DNA of 14,126 bases from assembly GCA_947383685.1 (NCBI GenBank), contig CANDEE010000047.1:1-14126 (forward strand), given 5' to 3'. The notes below the pieces were generated by a model. It made no database searches. It was given only the letters and a program-made list of their open reading frames with translations, and was not told the origin of the DNA. Source of the stretch: an uncultured Pseudoflavonifractor sp. (lineage in GTDB: Bacteria > Bacillota > Clostridia > Oscillospirales > Oscillospiraceae). This document shows positions 7,009-14,072 of this stretch, piece after piece; position 1 is the stretch's first letter, and each line of letters starts with the position of its first letter. Made by a program: the position numbers and the translations under genes.

Positions 7009-7727
7009 TTGTATTGCCGGCCATAGACCTGAAGGACGGGAAATGCGTCCGTCTGAAAAAAGGAGAATTTCATACGGCCCATCAGGTGGCAGACAGCGCT
7101 GCCGATACTGCCGCAGCCTTTGTTGCTGCTGGAGCTAAATGGGTCCACATGGTAGACTTAGACGGGGCACGGAACGGCATGCGGAAAAACGCCGCAATCG
7201 TAGCCCAGGTAGCGGCGGACTCTGGTCTGAAGGTGGAGTTAGGAGGAGGAATTCGTTCCATGACTGACGTAGGGGAGGTATTCTCCTTGGGAGTGGAGCG
7301 TGTTGTTATTGGGTCTGCTGCTGTCAGCGACCCGGATTTTGTTTGTACTGCTGTCAAACGATACGGAGAGCGTATCGCTGTGGGGATTGACATTTTGGAC
7401 GGTATTGTAAAAACCACCGGCTGGGAGCGCTCCTCGGGGTTGGATTATCTGAAATTTGTGAAAAAAATGGAAGATATTGGCGTAAAGACAATTATCTTTA
7501 CAGATATTGCTACGGATGGAATGTTGTCTGGCCCCTCTTTTGTTCATCTTAAGGCGTTGCAAGAAAATTATTCTGGACAGATTGTTGCCTCCGGGGGCGT
7601 GTCCAATAATCAAGACATTCGGAAGCTGGCTGCTATGGGGCTTTATGGGGCTATAATCGGTAAGGCGTACTATGCCGGGACTGTGGATTTGTCCCAAGCG
7701 GTGCGGGAGGTGGAGCCGTCGTGTTAG
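7005..7727 (+). CDS. hisA: ProFAR isomerase (HisA)
   Basis: A TIM-barrel isomerase that converts ProFAR to PRFAR by an Amadori rearrangement (step 4). The 240 residues start MIVLPAIDLKDG, placing catalytic Asp8 in the usual position. The second catalytic Asp129 lies in VGIDI. Phosphate-binding loops are ELGGGIRS (79-85), VIGSAAV and VASGGVSN, and TDIATDGML is a further family motif. The ATG overlaps the hisH stop as ATGA, with GGGGAG at 6990-6995 about 8-9 bases upstream. A longer in-frame start at 6933 would lie deep inside hisH and adds 24 residues unlike the family, so I rejected it. Confidence 0.97.
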   Translation: MIVLPAIDLKDGKCVRLKKGEFHTAHQVADSAADTAAAFVAAGAKWVHMVDLDGARNGMRKNAAIVAQVAADSGLKVELGGGIRSMTDVGEVFSLGVERVVIGSAAVSDPDFVCTAVKRYGERIAVGIDILDGIVKTTGWERSSGLDYLKFVKKMEDIGVKTIIFTDIATDGMLSGPSFVHLKALQENYSGQIVASGGVSNNQDIRKLAAMGLYGAIIGKAYYAGTVDLSQAVREVEPSC

Positions 7728-8476
7728 CCAAGCGCATTATTCCCTGTCTGGATGTACGGGATGGCAGGGTGGTAAAAGGGATTCATTTTGTCAATATCCG
7801 GGATGCCGGAGACCCGGTGGAACTAGCGAAATACTATTCAGACCAAGGGGCAGATGAAATCGTATTTCTGGATATTACCGCTACCAGTGATGCCCGCGAC
7901 ACAGTGGCGGATGTGGTAGAGCGGACTGCGGCTCAGGTTTTTGTGCCGCTGACCGTAGGAGGTGGTATCCGTACGTTGGAGGACTTCCAACGGCTTCTGT
8001 GGGCTGGCGCGGATAAAATTTCGGTAAACTCTGCCGCAGTTAAGGATCCAACGCTTATCACAAGGGCGGCGGAACGGTTTGGTTCGCAATGTGTGGTGTT
8101 GGCTATTGACGCCCGAGGCAGGGGAGACGGGACTTGGGAGGTGGTTACTGCCGGAGGACGCACGCCTACTGGTCTAGATGCGGTCGAGTGGGCGAAGGAA
8201 GGCCAGAGGCTTGGAGCAGGAGAAATCTTACTTACGTCCATGGATGCCGATGGAACAAAGGCGGGGTTTGACCTGCCACTGACAAGGGCAGTCACAAAAG
8301 CGGTTTCTATTCCTGTCATTGCCTCCGGTGGTTGCGGCTGCTTGGAGCATTTCGGGGAAGTGTTTGAGGAAACGGACTGTGACGCGGCTCTTGCGGCCTC
8401 GCTGTTCCACTTTGGAGAACTAAGCGTTCCCCAGGTTAAAGAGTTCCTAAGAGCTCGGGATATTCCGGTGCGGTAA
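7721..8476 (+). CDS. hisF: Imidazole glycerol phosphate synthase, cyclase subunit
   Basis: A TIM-barrel cyclase that uses ammonia from HisH to turn PRFAR into imidazole glycerol phosphate and AICAR (step 5). The 251-residue protein has Asp11 (in CLDVRDGRVVKG) and Asp130 (in AIDARG), exactly the catalytic positions known from Thermotoga HisF. Phosphate loops TVGGGIRT (78-85), VNSAAV and ASGGCG are present, as is LTSMDADGTKAGFD. It starts with GTG at 7721, 10 bases after GGGAGG (7705-7710), and overlaps the hisA end by 7 bases, so the two barrel enzymes are probably translationally coupled. Confidence 0.97.
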   Translation: MLAKRIIPCLDVRDGRVVKGIHFVNIRDAGDPVELAKYYSDQGADEIVFLDITATSDARDTVADVVERTAAQVFVPLTVGGGIRTLEDFQRLLWAGADKISVNSAAVKDPTLITRAAERFGSQCVVLAIDARGRGDGTWEVVTAGGRTPTGLDAVEWAKEGQRLGAGEILLTSMDADGTKAGFDLPLTRAVTKAVSIPVIASGGCGCLEHFGEVFEETDCDAALAASLFHFGELSVPQVKEFLRARDIPVR

Positions 8477-8489
8477 GGAGGAAACGGTA

Positions 8490-8825
8490 TTGTTTGATTT
8501 AGACTTGCTATTTCAAAAATCTGACCTGATCCCGGTAATCATCCAGCATTGGCAGACCAAGGATATTTTGATGCTGGGCTTTACCAACAAAGAGGCCGTG
8601 GAGTTGACGCTAAGCACCAAGACCGCTTGGTTTTGGTCTCGCAGCCGGGAAAAGCTGTGGAATAAAGGGGAGAGTTCAGGCCACTTTCTCCACATAAAAA
8701 AGGTAGTCACTGACTGTGATACCGATACTATGCTCTATCTTTGCGACCCCATGGGTCCCACCTGCCATACTGGGGCGAATTCCTGCTTTTTTAATACCAT
8801 ATGGGAGGAAAATGATGATGAATGA
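8490..8825 (+). CDS. hisI: Phosphoribosyl-AMP cyclohydrolase
   Basis: Opens the adenine ring of phosphoribosyl-AMP to give ProFAR (step 3). The 111-residue protein is stand-alone rather than fused to HisE. Metal-binding residues are visible: DCDTD at 75-79 (Asp75, Cys76, Asp77, Asp79) and Cys92 and Cys99 in PTCHTGANSCF. The substrate motifs MLGFTNKEA and FWSRSREKLWNKGESSGH are intact. The start is an unusual TTG at 8490, 8 bases after a perfect AAGGAGG (8475-8481) that overlaps the hisF stop; no ATG or GTG is better placed. The weak codon behind a strong site may tune its level. Confidence 0.96.
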   Translation: MFDLDLLFQKSDLIPVIIQHWQTKDILMLGFTNKEAVELTLSTKTAWFWSRSREKLWNKGESSGHFLHIKKVVTDCDTDTMLYLCDPMGPTCHTGANSCFFNTIWEENDDE

Positions 8826-9144
8826 TACCTTGCAGCGGCTTTATCAGGTGATTTTAGACCGCCGGACTACCCCCCGGGAGGGTTCCTATACCTGTTACCT
8901 TTTTGAAAGGGGCCTGGATAAAATATTGAAAAAAGTGGGGGAGGAGTGTGCCGAAACCATTATTGCCGCAAAAAACGGAGTGCAGGAGGACACGGTGGGA
9001 GAGATTTCCGACCTCATTTATCATCTGATGGTAATGATGGTGGATCAGGACATTCCTTTGTCCGCCGTTATGAAGGAGTTGGATCGACGGAGCTTGAAAA
9101 TCGGTAATTTGAAGCAGTTTCATACCTCTGACCATGAAAGTTGA
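8818..9144 (+). CDS. hisE: Phosphoribosyl-ATP pyrophosphatase
   Basis: Hydrolyses phosphoribosyl-ATP to phosphoribosyl-AMP and pyrophosphate (step 2). It is an all-alpha MazG-superfamily protein of 108 residues. The metal-binding acidic motif GEECAE (Glu42, Glu43, Glu46) and the downstream EISDLIYH (Glu62, Asp65) are typical. Three consecutive ATGs (8812, 8815, 8818) follow GGGAGG at 8803-8808 with spacings of 3, 6 and 9 bases; 8818 gives the family-like MNDTLQRLY start, but 8815 is also possible. It overlaps the hisI end in another frame. Confidence 0.95.
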   Translation: MNDTLQRLYQVILDRRTTPREGSYTCYLFERGLDKILKKVGEECAETIIAAKNGVQEDTVGEISDLIYHLMVMMVDQDIPLSAVMKELDRRSLKIGNLKQFHTSDHES

Positions 9145-9595
9145 CGGGTGCATTTGTCAAGTGACTGAGGGCAAGCGGAAATATATGCCGCTTCTTCTGC
9201 TGGGCGACGAGCAGGAAGCCTTAATAGAAGGCTATCTGGATCGGGGTGAGTTGTTTGTTTTGAAACAAAGCGGAATAGCCAGGGCAGTAGCTGTGGTAAC
9301 TCAGGAGAAACCAAGGCTTTATGAGCTGCAAAATATTGCCGTAGCTCCGGAGTATCAGCGGCAAGGACTTGGACGAGCCGTGGTGGAGTTTGTCTGGACC
9401 CATTATCCCGATATGGAGATTCTTCAGCTTGGTACAGGGGACAGCCCTTCTACTCTTAACTTTTATCAGGCGTTGGGTTTTCAGGAGTTTGGCAGGGAAA
9501 AGGACTACTTTTTACGGCATTATGATCATCCCGTCTATGAGGATGGAAGACAACTGAAGGATCGGGTCTATTTTCAAAAAAAGAAAGCGCCGTGA
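9134..9595 (+). CDS. GNAT-family N-acetyltransferase, YvbK-like
   Basis: A 153-residue Gcn5-related acetyltransferase. The acetyl-CoA pyrophosphate loop is QRQGLG (75-80), after the beta-strand LQNIAVAPEY, and NFYQALGF (109-116) is the usual motif B. The stretch LLLLGDEQEALIEGYLDRGELF and the C-terminal YDHPVYEDGRQL resemble, from memory, the Bacillus YvbK group, whose substrate I do not know. The ATG overlaps the hisE end by 11 bases, and no Shine-Dalgarno is evident, so translation probably depends on coupling to hisE. A shorter start at 9185 is possible but would remove conserved N-terminal residues. Placement as the last gene of the his operon suggests co-expression; a role in histidine metabolism is not shown. 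Confidence 0.88.
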   Translation: MKVDGCICQVTEGKRKYMPLLLLGDEQEALIEGYLDRGELFVLKQSGIARAVAVVTQEKPRLYELQNIAVAPEYQRQGLGRAVVEFVWTHYPDMEILQLGTGDSPSTLNFYQALGFQEFGREKDYFLRHYDHPVYEDGRQLKDRVYFQKKKAP

Positions 9596-9629
9596 GGAAA
9601 AATATCCTTGCGGCGCTGTTGTTTTTGTT
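9586..9629 (+). terminator. Rho-independent terminator of the his operon
   Basis: A 13-bp stem pairs 9586-9598 with 9605-9617 (two G-T wobbles, GC-rich base) around a 6-base loop and is followed by a T-rich tract (9619-9629). The left arm contains the last codons and the stop of the acetyltransferase gene. Confidence 0.92.
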
Positions 9630-9656
9630 GCGAATAGAAGAAAGAAATGGTACAAT
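9628..9656 (+). promoter_or_regulatory. Extended -10 promoter of the ruv operon
   Basis: The -35 box is TTGCGA (9628-9633, 4 of 6). After a 17-base spacer comes TACAAT (9651-9656, 5 of 6), preceded by TGG, which fits the TGn extended -10 element. It begins inside the T-tract of the upstream terminator. I see no LexA-type palindrome around it. Confidence 0.75.
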
Positions 9657-9688
9657 AAATTATCTATAGGCAAAGGAGGGAGCGGGAT

Positions 9689-10228
9689 ATGGTTATCCTT
9701 GGTATCGATCCTGGCTTTGCCATTGTGGGCTTTGGCCTTCTCAGCTCCGAACCAGGGAAGCAGAGCCTTCTGTCTTGTGGGGCGATCACCACCCAAGCGG
9801 GGCTTCCTCTGCCTACCCGGCTTTTGCAGATTGAAAATGACATGGCCCAACTTTTAGACACCTTTCATCCCGACGCAATGGCTATTGAAGAACTATTTTT
9901 CAATAACAATGTGACAACCGGTATCAGTGTGGCTCAGGCCAGAGGTGTTATCCTGGCGGCGGCGGAACGGGCGGGGGTTCCCATCTTTGAGTACAGTCCT
10001 TCGGAAGTCAAGATGGCCATCACTGGCTATGGCAGGGCGGAGAAACGGCAGATCATGGATATGGTGAAACGGCTTCTGCAGTTGAAGGCTGTTCCAAAAC
10101 CTGATGACGCTGCCGATGCGGTGGCTATCGCCCTCTGTCACGCCCGGTCCTTTACGTCCCGGCTCCAAGCCCCCAACGCCGCACGTCCAGGCAGCGGACG
10201 ATATGCGGTAAAGCATCCCGGTAAATAG
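9689..10228 (+). CDS. ruvC: Holliday junction resolvase RuvC
   Basis: An endonuclease that cuts Holliday junctions symmetrically, working with RuvAB. The 179 residues form an RNase H-like fold with all four acidic metal ligands: Asp7 (GIDPG), Glu67 (AIEELFF), and Asp140 and Asp143 (PDDAADAVAIALCH). The loop FFNNNVTTGISVAQARG is a family signature. The last 25 or so residues are a basic, glycine- and proline-rich tail outside the fold. The start ATG is 8 bases after AAAGGAGGG (9672-9680). It is the first gene of the unit ruvC-ruvA-small protein-ruvB-glmM. Confidence 0.97.
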   Translation: MVILGIDPGFAIVGFGLLSSEPGKQSLLSCGAITTQAGLPLPTRLLQIENDMAQLLDTFHPDAMAIEELFFNNNVTTGISVAQARGVILAAAERAGVPIFEYSPSEVKMAITGYGRAEKRQIMDMVKRLLQLKAVPKPDDAADAVAIALCHARSFTSRLQAPNAARPGSGRYAVKHPGK

Positions 10229-10239
10229 GAGTGAAATTT

Positions 10240-10845
10240 ATGTTTTATTATGTGAATGGAGTAGTGGCACACATTGCCCCTTATCTGGCGGTCATTGACT
10301 GTGGTGGGGTTGGCTACGCCTGCCGGACCACCAATGTGACCCTGGGGGCTTTGACAGTGGGAAAACCTGGGAAGCTCTATACACATCTTAATGTTCGGGA
10401 AGACGCCATGGAGCTTTACGGATTTGCAACTGAGGAGGAGCTGAAATGCTTTGAGCTGCTCATCGGTGTTTCTGGCGTAGGCCCTAAGGCAGCCCTGTCT
10501 ATCCTGTCTTCCGCCCCTCCGGAGCGGCTTGCCATGTCCATCATTACCGGGGACGAGAAAGCGTTGACCACAGCTCCCGGTATTGGAAAAAAGATTGCTC
10601 AGAGGATTATTTTGGAACTGAAGGATAAGCTGGCAAAGGGACAGCTTGGCGGTGTTTCTGGAGAGGCGTATGGCGGAACGGGAATTACCCTTATTCCGGA
10701 AAACAAGGTCAGCGAGGCCTCCGCGGCTCTGGCTGTGCTTGGATATTCTCAGAGTGAAATTGGCCTTGCCTTGAAAGGGATTGACCTGGATAGTTTGACT
10801 TTGGAACAGATTATTAAGCAGGCTCTAAAAAAGATGGTGAAGTAA
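10240..10845 (+). CDS. ruvA: Holliday junction DNA-binding protein RuvA
   Basis: Binds the four-way junction as a tetramer and loads RuvB for branch migration. The 201 residues match the family. Residues 1-62 are the OB-fold domain, with the acidic pin at Glu54-Asp55 in NVREDAMELYGF. Two helix-hairpin-helix motifs follow, GVSGVGPKAA (76-85) and APGIGKKIAQRI (112-123). After a flexible linker, domain III (about 157-201) contains EASAALAVLGYSQSE, which contacts RuvB. I chose ATG 10240, 8 bases after AGGAG (10227-10231); an in-frame GTG at 10231 overlaps that site and is not credible. It starts 11 bases after ruvC. Confidence 0.97.
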   Translation: MFYYVNGVVAHIAPYLAVIDCGGVGYACRTTNVTLGALTVGKPGKLYTHLNVREDAMELYGFATEEELKCFELLIGVSGVGPKAALSILSSAPPERLAMSIITGDEKALTTAPGIGKKIAQRIILELKDKLAKGQLGGVSGEAYGGTGITLIPENKVSEASAALAVLGYSQSEIGLALKGIDLDSLTLEQIIKQALKKMVK

Positions 10846-11184
10846 ATGGCGAAATACGAGTGTCATCTAAGAGGTGACTTCAATCATATTCTGACCTATC
10901 TCCACGATGGCATTTTGGAAGGCAGTGCCTCAGCTTCCTATGAGGATGGCAGTGATTATGTCAGCGGAGAGGTTTGTTGTGCCGTCCGGGTCTATGAGCG
11001 GTACAGCTACGCCGGAAGCAACCGGGTGAGTTTAAACCTGACCTTGGTAGGAAAAGGGGAGAGCCTGTTTTTGTCTGCTATCACCTCGGGCGGTAGTCAA
11101 GCAGTTTTTCTTAAACTCAACACATGGGGCGAGGAAGCATTTCTAGACAAATTAGTTGAGTTGGTGGATGGATTAGTAAGATAG
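10846..11184 (+). CDS. Small protein of unknown function, DUF6054-like
   Basis: A 112-residue protein without signal peptide or membrane segment. Its start ATG directly abuts the ruvA stop with no gap, and no strong Shine-Dalgarno precedes it, so it is probably translated by coupling to ruvA. The sequence has LHDGILEGSASASYEDGSD (20-38), CAVRVYERYSYAGSNRVSLN (45-64) and FLSAITSGGSQAVF (75-88). I recognise these, from memory, as the conserved blocks of the DUF6054 family of clostridial proteins. The pattern of short strands followed by a C-terminal helix (about 95-112) suggests a compact alpha/beta fold. No catalytic motif is evident. Its place between ruvA and ruvB shows co-expression; a role in recombination is not established. 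Confidence 0.8.
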   Translation: MAKYECHLRGDFNHILTYLHDGILEGSASASYEDGSDYVSGEVCCAVRVYERYSYAGSNRVSLNLTLVGKGESLFLSAITSGGSQAVFLKLNTWGEEAFLDKLVELVDGLVR

Positions 11185-11224
11185 AATCCTGTATGGAGAT
11201 GCAGGAGAAAAAGGAAGTGAGCCT

Positions 11225-12271
11225 TTGAGCATCGACTTTTCTGAAAACGGTTTTGAGACCGAGGAGCCGCTGGTTGCTACGTCTCTCCTGCGGGAGGATG
11301 AAAATGAGGGTTCCTTGCGGCCAAAGACCTTGGTGGAATATATCGGCCAGGAGAAGGCAAAAGGAAACTTGGAGATTTTTATTCAGGCTGCTAAAATGAG
11401 ACAAGAGTCCTTGGACCATGTGCTGCTTCATGGTCCCCCGGGGTTAGGCAAGACCACTTTGGCAGGTATCATTGCCGGAGAGATGGGAGTCAATATCCGT
11501 ATTACCTCCGGTCCTGCCATTGAGAAGCCGGGGGATTTGGCGGCTCTGCTGACGAACTTAAACGAGAACGATATTCTTTTTGTAGATGAAATCCACCGAT
11601 TGAACCGACAGGTAGAGGAAATCCTCTATCCCGCCATGGAGGACTATGCCATTGATATCATTATAGGCAAAGGGCCTTCGGCTAACTCCATTCGGTTGGA
11701 TTTGCCCAAGTTTACTCTAATTGGGGCTACCACGCGGGCTGGACAGCTTTCTGCTCCTTTGCGGGATCGGTTTGGGGTTACCCTGCGGTTGGAACTCTAT
11801 ACTCCGGAAGAACTGGCGAAAATTGTTTCCCGCTCGGCAGGGATTTTGGAGGTTCCCATAGAGGGTGACGGCGCTATGGAGATTGCCAGACGAAGTCGGG
11901 GTACGCCTCGGATTGCCAACCGGATGCTCCGCCGGGTTCGGGATTTCGCCCAAGTTCGGGCGGGCGGAGTAATAACCCAAAACGTGGCTGATGAGGCACT
12001 GTCTGCATTGGAGGTAGACCATCTGGGCCTGGATGCGGTGGACCGCCGGATGCTTACCAGCATCATCGAAAACTATCGGGGTGGGCCTGTGGGCCTGGAA
12101 ACTTTGGCCGCCACCATCAATGAGGAAGCGGTAACTCTGGAGGACGTATACGAGCCTTATTTAATGCAGCTTGGGTTTCTCACTCGGACGCCTAGAGGGC
12201 GGTGTGTCACCGCTAAGGCATACGACCATTTAGGGATTAAGTTTTTGGGGATGGAGCAGATGACTTTCTGA
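11225..12271 (+). CDS. ruvB: Holliday junction helicase ATPase RuvB
   Basis: The AAA+ ring motor that drives branch migration of Holliday junctions with RuvA. The 348 residues contain Walker A GPPGLGKT (70-77), Walker B with DEIH (121-124), sensor 1 GATTRAG (167-173) and an arginine-finger region PLRDRFG (Arg182). The C-terminal winged helix ends in QLGFLTRTPRGR. The N-terminal SLRPKTLVEYIGQEKAK is the usual RuvB entry sequence. The start is TTG at 11225, about 8 bases after AAGGAAG (11211-11217). No ATG or GTG in frame is better placed, and starting later would remove conserved residues. It lies 40 bases after the DUF6054-like gene. Confidence 0.97.
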   Translation: MSIDFSENGFETEEPLVATSLLREDENEGSLRPKTLVEYIGQEKAKGNLEIFIQAAKMRQESLDHVLLHGPPGLGKTTLAGIIAGEMGVNIRITSGPAIEKPGDLAALLTNLNENDILFVDEIHRLNRQVEEILYPAMEDYAIDIIIGKGPSANSIRLDLPKFTLIGATTRAGQLSAPLRDRFGVTLRLELYTPEELAKIVSRSAGILEVPIEGDGAMEIARRSRGTPRIANRMLRRVRDFAQVRAGGVITQNVADEALSALEVDHLGLDAVDRRMLTSIIENYRGGPVGLETLAATINEEAVTLEDVYEPYLMQLGFLTRTPRGRCVTAKAYDHLGIKFLGMEQMTF

Positions 12272-12302
12272 GAGCAAAAAATGAAAGGGGATGCTGTATA
12301 TT

Positions 12303-13655
12303 ATGGGAAAACTGTTTGGAACAGACGGTATTCGCGGAGTTGTAAATGAGAATCTCAACGCTGATCTGGCCTTTGAGGTGGGCTGTGCCGCAGCCCGGGT
12401 ACTGGCTCAGGATACAGGAAAGAAAAAGCCTTTAGTTGCTATTGGAAAGGATACCCGTATTTCCTCCGACCTGCTGGAGGGAGCTTTGATTGCGGGTCTG
12501 TGTTCTGCTGGAGCGGATGTGCTGCACTTGGGCGTTATACCCACGCCGGCTGTGGCATTTCTGACTGTGGCAAACAAGGCGGATGCCGGTATTGTCATTT
12601 CCGCTTCCCATAATCCCTTTGAGCATAACGGCATCAAGATATTTAATGGCCAGGGCTTTAAGCTGTCTGATGTGTTAGAAAATAAAATTGAAGACATTGT
12701 GCTTTTTAACGAAAAGCCCACTCTTTGTAAAGGAGCGGACATTGGGAAGGTAACCTATTTGGATCAGCATGGAGCGGAGGCTTACGTTGAGCATCTGGTA
12801 TCTACCGTTGATACTGACCTTGCAGGAATGAGGATTTTGATAGACTGCGCCAATGGCGCCGCCTCTGCGACGGCAGGAAAACTTTTTGATCGGTTTCCAA
12901 AGCTTCAGAGTGACATTATTAACGCCGACCCCAACGGCGTCAATATTAATAAGGATTGCGGCTCCACCCATATTGACCATTTGTCTGCCATGGTGGCGGC
13001 GGGGAATTATGATATGGGGATTGCCTTTGATGGGGACGCAGACCGTTGTCTGGCGGTAGACGACAAAGGGGAGCTTATTGACGGCGATCAAGTCTTAGCA
13101 ATTTGTGGCGCAGACCTGGACAGTAGGGGGCAGTTGGCAGAGAAGACGTTGGTTGCTACGGTTATGAGCAATCTAGGCTTTCGTATTTTCGCCAAGGAGC
13201 ACGGATTCAATTTGATTTGTACTGCGGTGGGGGATCGAAATGTGCTGGAGGAAATGGAGCGGGGTGGTTATGTCCTGGGCGGTGAGCAATCGGGCCATAC
13301 CATCTTCCGCCGGTTTGCTACCACCGGCGATGGGGAACTGACAGCGCTCCAACTCTTAGCCGTAGTGCACAAATCGGGCAAGCGAGCCTCTGAGCTGTCA
13401 TCCATGTGCTGCCGCTATCCCCAGGTACTGTTGAACGTGACGGTAAACAGCAAGGAAAAGAAAGAGGAAATCATGGCATCCCAGTCCTTGAAAGAGGCAA
13501 TCGCCCTTGCGGAGACTGAGCTTGCCGATGCGGGGCGGGTATTGGTGCGGCCCTCTGGTACCGAGCCTCTGGTTCGAGTGATGGTGGAGGCCAAAAAGGA
13601 GCAGACCGCCATGAGTACGGCTGAGAAATTGGCGAATCTCATAAAAAAACTGTAA
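12303..13655 (+). CDS. glmM: Phosphoglucosamine mutase
   Basis: Interconverts glucosamine-6-phosphate and glucosamine-1-phosphate, on the route to UDP-GlcNAc for peptidoglycan. The 450 residues equal the family size. The start MGKLFGTDGIRG is characteristic. The phosphorylated serine is Ser102 in ISASHNPFEHNG, the magnesium loop is DGDADR (243-248), the sugar-binding loop is GGEQSGH, and the phosphate-binding RPSGTEP begins at Arg416. I chose ATG 12303, about 12 bases after AAAGGGG (12284-12290), because the in-frame ATG at 12291 abuts that site directly. It follows ruvB by 31 bases with no terminator or obvious promoter, so it probably shares the ruv transcript. No clear hairpin terminator follows it. 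Confidence 0.97.
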   Translation: MGKLFGTDGIRGVVNENLNADLAFEVGCAAARVLAQDTGKKKPLVAIGKDTRISSDLLEGALIAGLCSAGADVLHLGVIPTPAVAFLTVANKADAGIVISASHNPFEHNGIKIFNGQGFKLSDVLENKIEDIVLFNEKPTLCKGADIGKVTYLDQHGAEAYVEHLVSTVDTDLAGMRILIDCANGAASATAGKLFDRFPKLQSDIINADPNGVNINKDCGSTHIDHLSAMVAAGNYDMGIAFDGDADRCLAVDDKGELIDGDQVLAICGADLDSRGQLAEKTLVATVMSNLGFRIFAKEHGFNLICTAVGDRNVLEEMERGGYVLGGEQSGHTIFRRFATTGDGELTALQLLAVVHKSGKRASELSSMCCRYPQVLLNVTVNSKEKKEEIMASQSLKEAIALAETELADAGRVLVRPSGTEPLVRVMVEAKKEQTAMSTAEKLANLIKKL

Positions 13656-13693
13656 TATCCCCCAAATTTTTACTATAACTTGCATACATTCTA

Positions 13694-13724
13694 TTGACAA
13701 ACGGCGGATTATCTGTTATATAGT
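13694..13724 (+). promoter_or_regulatory. Promoter of the sigma-factor gene
   Basis: TTGACA (13694-13699) is a perfect -35 box. The -10 is either TATATA (13717-13722, 17-base spacer, preceded by TGT as an extended -10) or TATAGT (13719-13724, 19-base spacer). Either choice puts the transcription start at about 13729-13731, on top of the ribosome binding site. Confidence 0.7.
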
Positions 13725-13741
13725 ATAAAGGAATATATGTT

Positions 13742-14072
13742 ATGGGGCCTTTTTCAAAACAATCTGACGAGATACTGTGCTCATTAGCCGCTTCTGGCAA
13801 CCGGGAGGCAGAAGAATGTCTAGCTACCCGGTACAGTCGTTTGGTGCGGGTATGTGCCCGACCCTATTTTTTGGCGGGAGGAGACAGCGAGGATCTGATT
13901 CAGGAAGGGATGATTGGCTTACTTTCCGCTGTTCGTAGCTTTCGCCCAGAGAAGGAAGCTGTGTTTCGTACCTATGCGGAGGTCTGCATTCGAAATCGGG
14001 TTTATTCAGCTGTAAAAGCTGCAGCCCGAGGAAAGCATGAGCCATTGAATTGTTCTGTCTCTATGGATTCTC
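13742..14072 (+). CDS. Sigma-70 family factor, SigH/Spo0H-like, 3'-truncated
   Basis: An RNA polymerase sigma factor of which 110 genuine residues remain before the contig runs into adapter sequence. Region 2 is at about 30-97: RYSRLVRVCARPYFLAGGDS, then the core-binding DLIQEGMIGLLSAVRSFRP (51-69), then the -10-recognition helices around FRTYAEVCIRNRVYSAVKAA. The following ARGKHEPLN matches the linker of the sporulation/stationary-phase factor SigH. SigH proteins are about 210-220 residues, so region 4, which binds the -35 box, is missing. The start is ATG 13742, 9 bases after AAAGGA (13727-13732). Translation past residue 110 is an artefact. A paralogue of SigH cannot be ruled out, so I give no symbol. 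Confidence 0.85.
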
